From: Holophagaceae bacterium | GTDB taxonomy: Bacteria > Acidobacteriota > Holophagae > Holophagales > Holophagaceae | DNA length: 7,479 bases | Assembly: GCA_025353305.1 (NCBI GenBank) | Contig: JANXQX010000154.1 | Coordinates: forward strand, 1 to 7,479 | Direction of reading: 5' to 3' | Shown here: piece by piece, positions 1-5,143 of the stretch | Position numbering within the stretch: position 1 is the stretch's first letter | How the letters are laid out: each line of letters opens with the position of its first letter | The notes under the pieces: generated by a model | What the model was told of the DNA's origin: nothing | What the model saw: the letters and a program-made list of their open reading frames with translations, nothing else | Database searches by the model: none | Made by a program: the position numbers and the translations under genes

Positions 1-649
1 CTTCGGCGTCCTTGCGGATGAGCACCGAACATTTGCGGATGACATCGGTGCCCACGTGAGGCTTGGAGAGATAAAGAATGCGAGGGTTCGCGCCATACTT
101 TACGAAGGTCTCCAGAACATAGCGGGTGGCAGGATGGCCGATGCGCGTGGTGAGCTTGCCATCACTGAAGGTGCCCGCGCCGCCTTCGCCGAACTGGGAA
201 TTGGCTTCGGGGTCCAGTTTCCCCTGTTGCCAAAGCGCATTGATGCTCTGCACGCGCTCGCTCATGGACGGCCCGCGCTCCAGGACCATCGGCTCGATGC
301 CGTAGTCCAGCAGTCGCAACGCGCAGAATGTCCCCGCCGGGCCGCTGCCCACGATGACCACGCGGGGCTTGCGCGGCGCAGGCTCGACCAGATACGGAGA
401 AAGCGGTGGCGCGGCTTCCAGTTTCAGGCCCGGCAACAACGCAACATCGGAAAAATCACGCTGGCTTCCGAAACTCAACGCCACCAGAAAACGGATGGCC
501 CCTTTGTGCCGCGCGTCCAGACTGCGCCGTTCCAGCACGATGTCGGAATAATCGGCAGGCTTTCCGCCCAGGGTGTAGCTCAAGGGCCCTGCCAGATCCA
601 GCTTTTCCTCACCCAGGTTCAAGGGCAGATTCGTAAGGAGGTAGCGCAT
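1..649 (-). CDS. FAD-dependent oxidoreductase, COG2509-like (N-terminal part, runs off window)
   Basis: This is a leftward gene whose 3' end lies beyond base 1; 216 codons are visible. Residues 1-95 form an N-terminal domain beginning MRYLLTNLPLNLGEEKLDLA. A Rossmann dinucleotide-binding motif follows, VVIVGSGPAG (residues 97-106, GxGxxG), with an acidic residue at the end of the second strand (VLERG, E124) placed to bind the FAD ribose. The stretch QFGEGGAGTFSDGKLTT (152-168) is the strongly conserved signature of the uncharacterised FAD-dependent dehydrogenase family COG2509, whose members have an extra N-terminal domain before the Rossmann fold, as here. The start is ATG at 647-649, with GGAG at 655-658 five bases upstream. 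The protein is probably cytosolic. Its substrate is unknown for the family, so I give no gene symbol. It lies 114 bp downstream of the DUF4349 gene on the same strand, separated by a heptad repeat tract. Confidence 0.88.
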   Translation of the reverse strand, partial: MRYLLTNLPLNLGEEKLDLAGPLSYTLGGKPADYSDIVLERRSLDARHKGAIRFLVALSFGSQRDFSDVALLPGLKLEAAPPLSPYLVEPAPRKPRVVIVGSGPAGTFCALRLLDYGIEPMVLERGPSMSERVQSINALWQQGKLDPEANSQFGEGGAGTFSDGKLTTRIGHPATRYVLETFVKYGANPRILYLSKPHVGTDVIRKCSVLIRKDAE

Positions 650-703
650 GGATGCTCCGGCGAAGGGATTCAAAAGGGAATCAAGGCCGGAACCAGTGTA
701 GCG

Positions 704-759
704 CGGCGGCTGTCGGCGGTGGGACTTGAGGCTCTTGACTCTCGACCCTCGGCTGTCCT
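704..759. repeat. Degenerate heptanucleotide repeat tract A
   Basis: Read on the plus strand in steps of seven from 704, the tract is CGGCGGC, TGTCGGC, GGTGGGA, CTTGAGG, CTCTTGA, CTCTCGA, CCCTCGG, CTGTCCT. Neighbouring heptads differ by one or a few bases, most clearly CTCTTGA, CTCTCGA and CCCTCGG. Its left half shares GGCGGTGGG (715-723) with tract C (4184-4192). Its right half (721-746) aligns without gaps to 3369-3394 of tract B at 18 of 26 positions, mostly with transitions. It begins about four bases beyond the stop codon of the leftward DUF4349 gene and fills much of the gap to the FAD oxidoreductase gene. Function unknown. Confidence 0.55.
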
Positions 760-763
760 GCCA

Positions 764-1774
764 TCAGCCCTCCTGTTGCGCTTTTCTTCGGCTCGCCATC
801 CGGCGGATGGCCGCCCACGTTCCCGCTCCCACAACCAACCATGGAGCCAGAAAAACCAGAGCTGAAACCAGCAGCGCGAGGAGTTGGACGAGCAGTTCGA
901 CTGAACTCCTGGCCGCCACGGCCACCGGCGCGAAAAGCCCCGGTTTCTCGGGTTCGATTGCCTTGGTGGCCACCAGCGGCTCGTGCAATTCCACGGAGAT
1001 GGTGGACATTGAAACCATTTGCAGGAAGTAACGCCGCTGTCCTTCCATCTGCTCGATCTGCTCGGTCACCTGCGAAAGCTGCCGCTCCGCTGCGAACAAG
1101 TCATCCATCGTGGCGGCACGGGTGCGCAGGATCTCCCGCATCCGCGTTTCGAGCTGCTTTTTGTTGGTGAGCCGGGCTTCCAGATCCGCGAATTCCTTGG
1201 TCACGTCCTGGGTGTTGACACCCTCCTGCTCCAACTTGCCGATGGTGCGCAGCGCATCCAGGGTCTGGAAGTAGCGGCTGGGCTGGACGCGGACCACCAC
1301 CGTGCCTGAGGCCCGGCCTTGATCCTGGCGATTCGCATTGATATCGGCGATGTAGCCGCCATTCTCAGTCGCGATGCGCTGGAGCTTTGCGAAGGCCTCA
1401 TCGAATAGTTTCACTTCCAGGGACAACTGGCCCGTGCGGATGAGTTTCTGGCTGGCGATCATGGCATTTTGCGAAGAATCAGCGGATGCATTCACCAGCC
1501 CCTGGCCCGCCACCGCAGCGGACTGTGGCGTGGATGGGGCGAGGCGGGACTGATAGTCCATTTTTTTCTCGGAAGAACGGGCTTTCGAAACCGCTGACGA
1601 ATAGTCAGCCCATGGCAACGCCGGGTAATCCCTTCGAACCCCCTCGATCACCACATTGGCATTTGGCCTTTCCACGCCTGGCCTGTGATGGGAGAGCCAC
1701 ACGAGGCCCGCGGTACCCGCGATCACCGCGCTCAAACCAGTGAAACTGAACAGAGCGATCCTGCTGGGCCTCAT
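764..1774 (-). CDS. DUF4349 membrane protein
   Basis: The product is 336 residues. A membrane segment near the N-terminus (about 8-27) is followed by a low-complexity linker (about 30-105). The DUF4349 region comes next (about 107-318), opening with KLIRTGQLSLEVKLFDEA and containing VTKEFADLEARL (191-202). The helical, charged stretch 190-250 is probably a coiled coil and leads into a short strand, STISVELHEP. A second membrane segment lies at about 293-318, followed by a basic tail (RRMASRRK). This order (anchor, alpha/beta domain, coiled coil, C-terminal membrane helix, basic tail) is typical of DUF4349 proteins, so the domain should sit outside the inner membrane with a short cytosolic tail. 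The family's function is not established. A longer reading from an ATG at 1784-1786 adds four residues, but the ribosome binding site favours the start used here. No obvious partner gene is adjacent. Confidence 0.88.
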   Translation of the reverse strand: MRPSRIALFSFTGLSAVIAGTAGLVWLSHHRPGVERPNANVVIEGVRRDYPALPWADYSSAVSKARSSEKKMDYQSRLAPSTPQSAAVAGQGLVNASADSSQNAMIASQKLIRTGQLSLEVKLFDEAFAKLQRIATENGGYIADINANRQDQGRASGTVVVRVQPSRYFQTLDALRTIGKLEQEGVNTQDVTKEFADLEARLTNKKQLETRMREILRTRAATMDDLFAAERQLSQVTEQIEQMEGQRRYFLQMVSMSTISVELHEPLVATKAIEPEKPGLFAPVAVAARSSVELLVQLLALLVSALVFLAPWLVVGAGTWAAIRRMASRRKAQQEG

Positions 1775-1779
1775 GACGG

Positions 1780-1784
1780 CCTCC
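1780..1784 (-). promoter_or_regulatory. Ribosome binding site deciding the DUF4349 start
   Basis: On the minus strand GGAGG lies five bases before the ATG at 1772-1774. It overlaps the upstream in-frame ATG at 1784-1786, which has no purine-rich sequence at a useful distance. This supports initiation at 1774. The context TGGAGGCC-N3-ATGA is nearly the same as at the next gene upstream (GGAGG 2153-2157, ATG 2145-2147), including the five-base spacing. Confidence 0.7.
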
Positions 1785-1907
1785 ATGGTGAGGTGGTTTG
1801 GGATGATGAAATGCTTCGGTTTCCTGCCCGTTTCAGTTCGTTTCTTTCGTCACGAAGCGGCCGCCCCAGAAGGCCCGGGAATTCCAGGCGGAGAAGGCCT
1901 TCGAGAA

Positions 1908-2147
1908 CTACTGCATATTTTTTTCGGTGATCTTCCCAACCGGGGTGACGAAGTAGACGACGGCCACGCGGATGCGCGTGGCTTCGGCCCCGGTGAAGCG
2001 GATTCCCTGCCGGGCGAAGGCGTCACGGATCATGGAATCGCTCGGATCCACGGCCTGGGAGATGGCCTGGGCCTGGGTTCCAGGACCCATGGCGAGGGCG
2101 CCAAGGCCCGTAAGTCTGAGCAAGGGAAAGATCAGGAAAGGTTTCAT
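1908..2147 (-). CDS. Small exported protein of unknown function (79 aa)
   Basis: I do not recognise this protein. The open frame extends upstream to 2342 into the tonB gene, but the real start is most likely the ATG at 2145-2147, which has GGAGG (2153-2157) five bases upstream and begins a signal peptide. The visible parts are a Lys at position 2, a hydrophobic core (FLIFPLLRLTGLGALAM, 4-20), a signal peptidase-like AQA at 26-28, and a mature chain of about 51 residues. The mature chain has a charged helical-looking part (SMIRDAFARQGIRF, 38-51) and a hydrophobic strand (VAVVYFVTPV, 61-70), and it contains no cysteine. The predicted location is periplasmic or secreted. It lies 110 bp downstream of the TonB-family gene and 133 bp upstream of the DUF4349 gene, all on the same strand. 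Signal peptide, ribosome binding site and position support a real gene; its role is open. Confidence 0.62.
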   Translation of the reverse strand: MKPFLIFPLLRLTGLGALAMGPGTQAQAISQAVDPSDSMIRDAFARQGIRFTGAEATRIRVAVVYFVTPVGKITEKNMQ

Positions 2148-2194
2148 CAAGGCCTCCAGGCTTTTTGGGTACGAGATGTTGGACAAGGCCCATG

Positions 2195-2210
2195 GCGGGA
2201 ATGTTCCCGC
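2195..2210. repeat. 16-bp near-perfect palindrome between tonB-like gene and small gene
   Basis: The sequence GCGGGAATGTTCCCGC is an inverted repeat with seven paired bases per arm around a central TG. GGCC at 2187-2190 and 2212-2215 could extend the pairing after a short interruption. It sits in the 110-bp gap after the leftward TonB-family stop codon and about 48 bp before the small gene's start. No T-run follows on the minus strand, so a classical intrinsic terminator is unlikely. An operator-type dyad or an RNA hairpin separating the two genes is possible. Confidence 0.4.
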
Positions 2211-2257
2211 TGGCCAATCGAATTCCATCCCCGCCAAGGGAGCCATTGAAGACCATT

Positions 2258-3043
2258 TCATCCCCGCAACCTGAATTGAAGCGTCAGCCGGAATCTCGCG
2301 CTGTGTGGTTTTCCATCGAAGGTGGCGGACGTGAAGCGCCATTGCTGGGCGGCGCGGATGGCATCGGTCTTGAAAACCGCATCGCCTGAATCCATCCTCA
2401 CCTCGGTGGGAACGCCCTGTTCATTGATCGTCATGATCAGCACCACATCGCCCTCCTTGCGGGCCAGGCGCGCCAAAGCGGGATAGACCGGCTGGATCTG
2501 GTGGAGAATGCTCACGGCACTGGAACTCACTTCCATGGGTGGGCCCGATTGGGGAGGTCCCAGGTCGGTACTTGGAAATGTCCCGGGCCGATTATTGATG
2601 CCTGGGCCAAATGGACTGGTTGGGCTGCTCGCGATCTGGCTCCCCAGATCGCTCGTCCCGATTGTCGATGGCGTATCCGGGACTCCGATTGGCGGGGGCT
2701 CCGTGATGGTCGGTGGGGCGGCAGAATTCGACAGCAGATTGTTGGGGAGATTTGGAGCAATTACGGCGACGGGCCTCGGAGTTGTTTCTGGGGGCCGAAG
2801 CTCGACCACCACGGTCGGTCCATCCGCCTTGATGGGGGGTTTAGTGAACGCTGGCGAAGCCTGGGCTACCAGCACCGCGGCTGCGGCGAAGGCGCAATAG
2901 AGGTTTGCGCTCATCAGGAAGCTGAGGCGGCGATCCGTCTTTGGAGCTGCGATGGAGTGGACCTGCAGGCCGGGATGGACCACATTGATGGCGGGGATAT
3001 GGGTAGGCCGAAGGCTGCCCTGGTACAGGGACTGGGTGGACAT
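2258..3043 (-). CDS. TonB-family energy transducer
   Basis: The product is 261 residues with TonB architecture. It has a cytosolic N-terminus of about 40 residues and a single hydrophobic segment (about 41-66, with SANLYCAFAAAAVLVAQ). A proline/serine/threonine-rich periplasmic spacer follows (about 68-172). The C-terminal TonB domain (about 178-260) shows QPVYPALARLARKEGDVVL, then INEQGVPTEVRM and AAQQWRFTSATFDGKP, the usual YP..A...G.V...G.V....S....D..A..A...W.F pattern. Such proteins pass proton-motive energy from ExbB/ExbD to outer-membrane TonB-dependent transporters. No exbB, exbD or transporter gene is visible in the window, so the partner is unknown. The cytosolic extension before the membrane segment is longer than in classical TonB. 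The start is ATG at 3041-3043 with AGGAG (3050-3054) six bases upstream. Confidence 0.88.
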   Translation of the reverse strand: MSTQSLYQGSLRPTHIPAINVVHPGLQVHSIAAPKTDRRLSFLMSANLYCAFAAAAVLVAQASPAFTKPPIKADGPTVVVELRPPETTPRPVAVIAPNLPNNLLSNSAAPPTITEPPPIGVPDTPSTIGTSDLGSQIASSPTSPFGPGINNRPGTFPSTDLGPPQSGPPMEVSSSAVSILHQIQPVYPALARLARKEGDVVLIMTINEQGVPTEVRMDSGDAVFKTDAIRAAQQWRFTSATFDGKPHSARFRLTLQFRLRG

Positions 3044-3298
3044 TTCAAGCTCCTATGGTGTTGAGAAAAACGCGCCCTGAAACCTGGAGGGCCCGGCCGG
3101 TGCCCTTCATCGCTTTCCGTCCGCGTCAAGCCAACCCGGGGAGCAGCATTCGGATCGTTGCGAAGCCTTGTCTGAGGCTTGCACTCCGTTTCGATGTCCC
3201 AAAGATCGTTGGGTAGAGCATGGTTTGCATGGGCCCTGAGTCAATGCTTCCTGAGAGAAGTTACGGAAGCGCGACGAATCCCGCATTCACCATGCGAG

Positions 3299-3361
3299 TG
3301 TCACGGCAAAAGGCGCATTCCCAGGGCATTCGGGGAGCATCGGTCACGAGGGACCGTGACA
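3299..3361. repeat. Inverted repeats TGTCACGG / CCGTGACA with an inner copy
   Basis: TGTCACGG at 3299-3306 is the exact reverse complement of CCGTGACA at 3354-3361. A third related element, GTCACG at 3343-3348, pairs with CGTGAC at 3355-3360 across a six-base loop. Two alternative hairpins could therefore form with the same right arm. They lie about 40-100 bp downstream of the recO stop on the recO strand. No T-run follows, so they could be a factor-dependent termination or processing signal, or a binding site; this is inference. Confidence 0.35.
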
Positions 3362-3398
3362 GTTGGAACGGACTCTGAGTTCTCAACTCTCGACTTCC
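3357..3398. repeat. Degenerate heptanucleotide repeat tract B
   Basis: On the plus strand, steps of seven from 3357 give GTGACAG, TTGGAAC, GGACTCT, GAGTTCT, CAACTCT, CGACTTC. The core 3369-3394 aligns without gaps to 721-746 of tract A (18 of 26 identical, sharing CTCTCGAC at the right end). GAGTTCTCAACTC (3378-3390) can also form a short hairpin. The tract ends two bases from the recO stop codon (3400-3402), mirroring tract A, which begins a few bases beyond the DUF4349 stop on the same strand. The period is less regular here than in A and C. Confidence 0.42.
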
Positions 3399-3399
3399 T

Positions 3400-4134
3400 C
3401 TACATCACCATCCGGTGCATCACTTCATAGCTCCGCAGGTCGCCACCCAGTTCCTTCATCAAGCGGCTCCGCAACAGTTCCGTGCAGGCACGGGCGGCTT
3501 GGGGCCGGGTATCCGGGGCCTCTTCGGCGGAGCAGGTCCTGAGTGTGCGCAAGTGCTCGCGGATGCCCGCAGGCAGGGCTTTGGCGGGATCCACCGGTGT
3601 GCAGTCAGCGCAACGCCAGCCATGATCCTCGGAGAGCAATACGATGGGCGCGGTTTCTTTGCCGCAAGCTCCACAAACCCGCGGGTGGGGCAGTAATCCC
3701 ATGCAGTGCAGAAGCCAATGCTCCGCATAGGCCAGGATGTTCATCGCGCGATCCGGATGCTCTTTCAGAGCCCGGCCGCAGGCGCTCAGCAGGCGGAAAA
3801 GCCGCTCGTCTTCCACGCCTTCTTTGGCCACGCGATCAAAGATGTCCGCCAGGCAAGCCATCACCAGACTGGAATCCAGGTGTCCCAAAGTCAGGGGCGA
3901 ATGCTGTAATTCACACCGCGTGACCCGCCTCAGTTCCGCATGTTCCTTCCCGAAAAACCCCACCCGCACCAGGCTCAGAGGTTCAAACGCCGATACCCAT
4001 TTGGCGGATGGCTTTTTCGCGCCCTTGGCGATGCCGACCTTGCGCTCCCCGTGCTCAGTCAGGAACGACACCACCAACCCGCCGTCCTGGAAGGGCGTGG
4101 GCCGCAGCACAATGGCCTGAAGGGTTTCGATCAA
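3400..4134 (-). CDS. recO: DNA repair protein RecO
   Basis: The product is 244 residues, the usual RecO length. RecO helps load RecA onto single-stranded DNA coated with SSB, working with RecR in the RecFOR recombination and gap-repair pathway in the cytosol. The N-terminal OB-fold shows the family pattern ETLQAIVLRPTPFQDGGLVV, then FLTEHGERKVGIAKGAKK (24-41). A helical domain follows, with a four-cysteine zinc-binding site CGAC (154-157) and CADC (175-178), as in many RecO proteins. The start is TTG at 4132-4134; GGGAG at 4140-4144 lies five bases upstream, and the TTG gives an N-terminus of standard length, whereas no ATG is near. recO stands alone, without era, rnc or cdd neighbours, and is flanked on both sides by heptad repeat tracts. 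It diverges from the spy-like gene. Confidence 0.93.
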   Translation of the reverse strand: MIETLQAIVLRPTPFQDGGLVVSFLTEHGERKVGIAKGAKKPSAKWVSAFEPLSLVRVGFFGKEHAELRRVTRCELQHSPLTLGHLDSSLVMACLADIFDRVAKEGVEDERLFRLLSACGRALKEHPDRAMNILAYAEHWLLHCMGLLPHPRVCGACGKETAPIVLLSEDHGWRCADCTPVDPAKALPAGIREHLRTLRTCSAEEAPDTRPQAARACTELLRSRLMKELGGDLRSYEVMHRMVM

Positions 4135-4139
4135 AAAAG

Positions 4140-4144
4140 CTCCC
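4140..4144 (-). promoter_or_regulatory. Ribosome binding site for the recO TTG start
   Basis: GGGAG on the minus strand lies five bases before TTG at 4132-4134. It supports the non-ATG start, which also matches the normal RecO N-terminus. The heptad tract C begins at 4144, directly abutting this site, so the recO leader RNA would consist largely of the repeat. Confidence 0.65.
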
Positions 4145-4199
4145 GGTTACAGGCTACAGGAAGGCTGTGGGCTGTGGGTGGTGGGCGGTGGGCTCGAAA
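4144..4199. repeat. Heptanucleotide repeat tract C (eight units)
   Basis: This is the clearest of the three tracts. In steps of seven from 4144 the plus strand reads CGGTTAC, AGGCTAC, AGGAAGG, CTGTGGG, CTGTGGG, TGGTGGG, CGGTGGG, CTCGAAA. Two units are identical and the next two differ by one or two bases. It shares GGCGGTGGG (4184-4192) with tract A (715-723). It lies between the divergent recO and spy-like genes, touching the recO ribosome binding site and ending 69 bp before the spy-like start. The plus strand is G-rich with runs of three G, so unusual DNA or RNA structure is conceivable. Confidence 0.7.
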
Positions 4200-4268
4200 T
4201 TTCTCTTCAACCAATCGGCTCAATGCAAGCTCTCATTAAGCGAGGCACAACTCATCGGAGGCTCTCAA

Positions 4269-4754
4269 ATGAACGCGAACATCAAACTTCTCCTCCCCTT
4301 CGGCTTGGCCGCGAGCCTGATGGCCCAGGCGCCGCCTCCCGGACCACCCCAGGAACTTCCCCATCTTCTGGCGGGCAAGGCCGCCATGCGGGCTGGATTC
4401 ATGGCCAAGCAGCTCAATCTGAGCGACGACCAGAAAGCGGCGATGAAGGCCATCGGCCAGAAGCACAAGGACGAAATGAAAGCCAAGCACCTGGCGCAGC
4501 GGGATGCCCGCAAGGCCTTCCAGGCCGTGATGGCGGATCCCAACGCCAAGACCGCCGACATCCAGGCCGCGCATCAGGTGCTCAGCCAACGAACCCTGGA
4601 CACGGCCCTCGCCGGACATGCGCTGCGCGCCGAAATGCGCGCTGTGCTAACCCCGGAGCAGCAGGCCAAGGCCGACAAGCTGCGGGAGGAATTCAAAGCC
4701 AAGCACCAGGACCGCATGATGCACCTGCGTAAAGGGCTGGGGCTGGAAAAGTGA
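4269..4754 (+). CDS. Spy/CpxP-like periplasmic LTxxQ protein
   Basis: The product is 161 residues with an N-terminal signal peptide (MNANIKLLLPFGLAASLMA, cleavage near 19-21) and a short proline-rich start to the mature chain. The rest is a charged, almost wholly helical protein. It has two LTxxQ-type motifs, LSDDQ at 51-55 and LTPEQ at 127-131, the hallmark of the Spy/CpxP family, in which the helices form a cradle-like dimer. Known members are periplasmic: Spy is an ATP-independent chaperone, and CpxP restrains the CpxA sensor kinase. Others bind metals. Which role applies here cannot be told, and no sensor kinase or metal transporter is adjacent. The start is ATG at 4269-4271 with GGAGG (4257-4261) seven bases upstream. 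The basic C-terminus (MMHLRKGLGLEK) and the length fit the family. The gene is divergent from recO. Confidence 0.85.
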   Translation: MNANIKLLLPFGLAASLMAQAPPPGPPQELPHLLAGKAAMRAGFMAKQLNLSDDQKAAMKAIGQKHKDEMKAKHLAQRDARKAFQAVMADPNAKTADIQAAHQVLSQRTLDTALAGHALRAEMRAVLTPEQQAKADKLREEFKAKHQDRMMHLRKGLGLEK

Positions 4755-4760
4755 AGGCCG

Positions 4761-4780
4761 AGGCATCGAGTTCCATGCCT
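4761..4780 (+). repeat. Small inverted repeat after the spy-like gene
   Basis: AGGCAT (4761-4766) and ATGCCT (4775-4780) form a perfect six-base stem with an eight-base loop, starting six bases after the spy-like stop codon. The position suits a terminator, but no T-run follows, so this is only a weak candidate. Confidence 0.3.
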
Positions 4781-5098
4781 GCGAAATAGCGGAACCAATT
4801 AGCGGCGTTGGGCTACGAGCCAAATGCACTGAAACGCTCGCGGCTTATCTCAAAGCGCATAATGCGAAGGATGCTCGAATTTTGGCCACCCAGCGCTTCG
4901 CCATGGCTCTATTTCGGGATGCCAATTCGACTAATCCACACCTGGGTCAGCGCAGGCTCAGGCTGCGTCCAGCTCAAGTTCATTTTTCGGTGAGGGGTCC
5001 TGCCGATCAGCGTGGCTTCCTGCCACGGGTCTGAGTCAGGGTGCAACCGTTTGCGGGCCCCCGATGCGGTGAAAGGCATGAAACCCAATGTGAAGGCC

Positions 5099-5117
5099 AT
5101 GGCACAAGCTTTGCCAT
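5099..5117 (+). repeat. Hairpin in the leader of the propeller lipoprotein gene
   Basis: ATGGCA (5099-5104) and TGCCAT (5112-5117) form a perfect six-base stem around a seven-base loop, CAAGCTT. It ends 26 bases before the ATG at 5144 and 17 bases before the ribosome binding site, so it could be a leader hairpin or a protein-binding dyad. Confidence 0.3.
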
Positions 5118-5143
5118 AGAGGTCAGTTCTTTCTGGAGATGAG

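Larger units (their letters stand above)
3044..3399. other. 356-bp intergenic region between recO and the TonB-family gene
   Basis: I see no convincing gene here. It must contain the end of the recO transcript and probably the promoter of the TonB-family gene, since both genes read leftward. The visible elements are a hairpin-forming pair AAGCCT/AGGCTT (3163-3168 and 3175-3180), a TTGACG on the minus strand (3124-3129) that could be a -35 element but lacks a good -10, a set of GTCACG/CGTGAC inverted repeats (3299-3361), and heptad tract B at the recO end. A plus-strand open frame at 3179-3430 starts with TTG without a ribosome binding site and overlaps recO; I do not accept it. Confidence 0.6.
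4755..5143. other. 389-bp region without a convincing gene
   Basis: The region lies between the spy-like gene and the propeller lipoprotein gene. By eye it is less GC-rich than its surroundings in 4800-4990. A plus-strand frame is open from 4720 to a TGA at 5032-5034, without an ATG, GTG or ribosome binding site at its beginning. Its translation contains ETLAAYLKAHNAKDARI and looks somewhat protein-like, so it may be a gene remnant. Hairpins occur at 4761-4780, 5011-5027 (CGTGGC/GCCACG, five-base loop) and 5099-5117. The promoter of the downstream lipoprotein gene should be here, but I cannot identify it. Confidence 0.5.

Noticed and set aside
56..865. Plus-strand open frame of 269 residues over the first gene
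   Set aside because: It is opposite a frame with an intact Rossmann motif and the GEGGAGTFSDGK signature, and it runs across the intergenic gap into the DUF4349 gene.
1561..1567. Seven-T run (A7 on the coding strand) in the DUF4349 gene as a programmed frameshift site
   Set aside because: The reading frame is intact on both sides and codes for Lys-Lys-Met; nothing suggests an alternative product.
1740..2249. Plus-strand open frame of 169 residues
   Set aside because: It crosses the ends of two minus-strand genes and their gap; its composition is that of an antisense shadow.
3179..3430. Plus-strand open frame of 83 residues in the recO/tonB gap
   Set aside because: It has a TTG start without a ribosome binding site, it overlaps the recO 3' end, and no motif is seen.
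4178..4732. Alternative plus-strand frame of 184 residues over the spy-like gene
   Set aside because: It is out of frame with the signal peptide and LTxxQ motifs and is preceded by no ribosome binding site.
4790..4815. GTTGGGC at 4807-4813 as a possible integron attC core site
   Set aside because: It fits GTTRRRY, but no RYYYAAC inverse core lies at a suitable distance and there is no cassette structure or integrase in view.
5011..5027. CGTGGC/GCCACG hairpin as an intrinsic terminator
   Set aside because: The stem is perfect, but there is no T-run on either strand and no gene ends close by.
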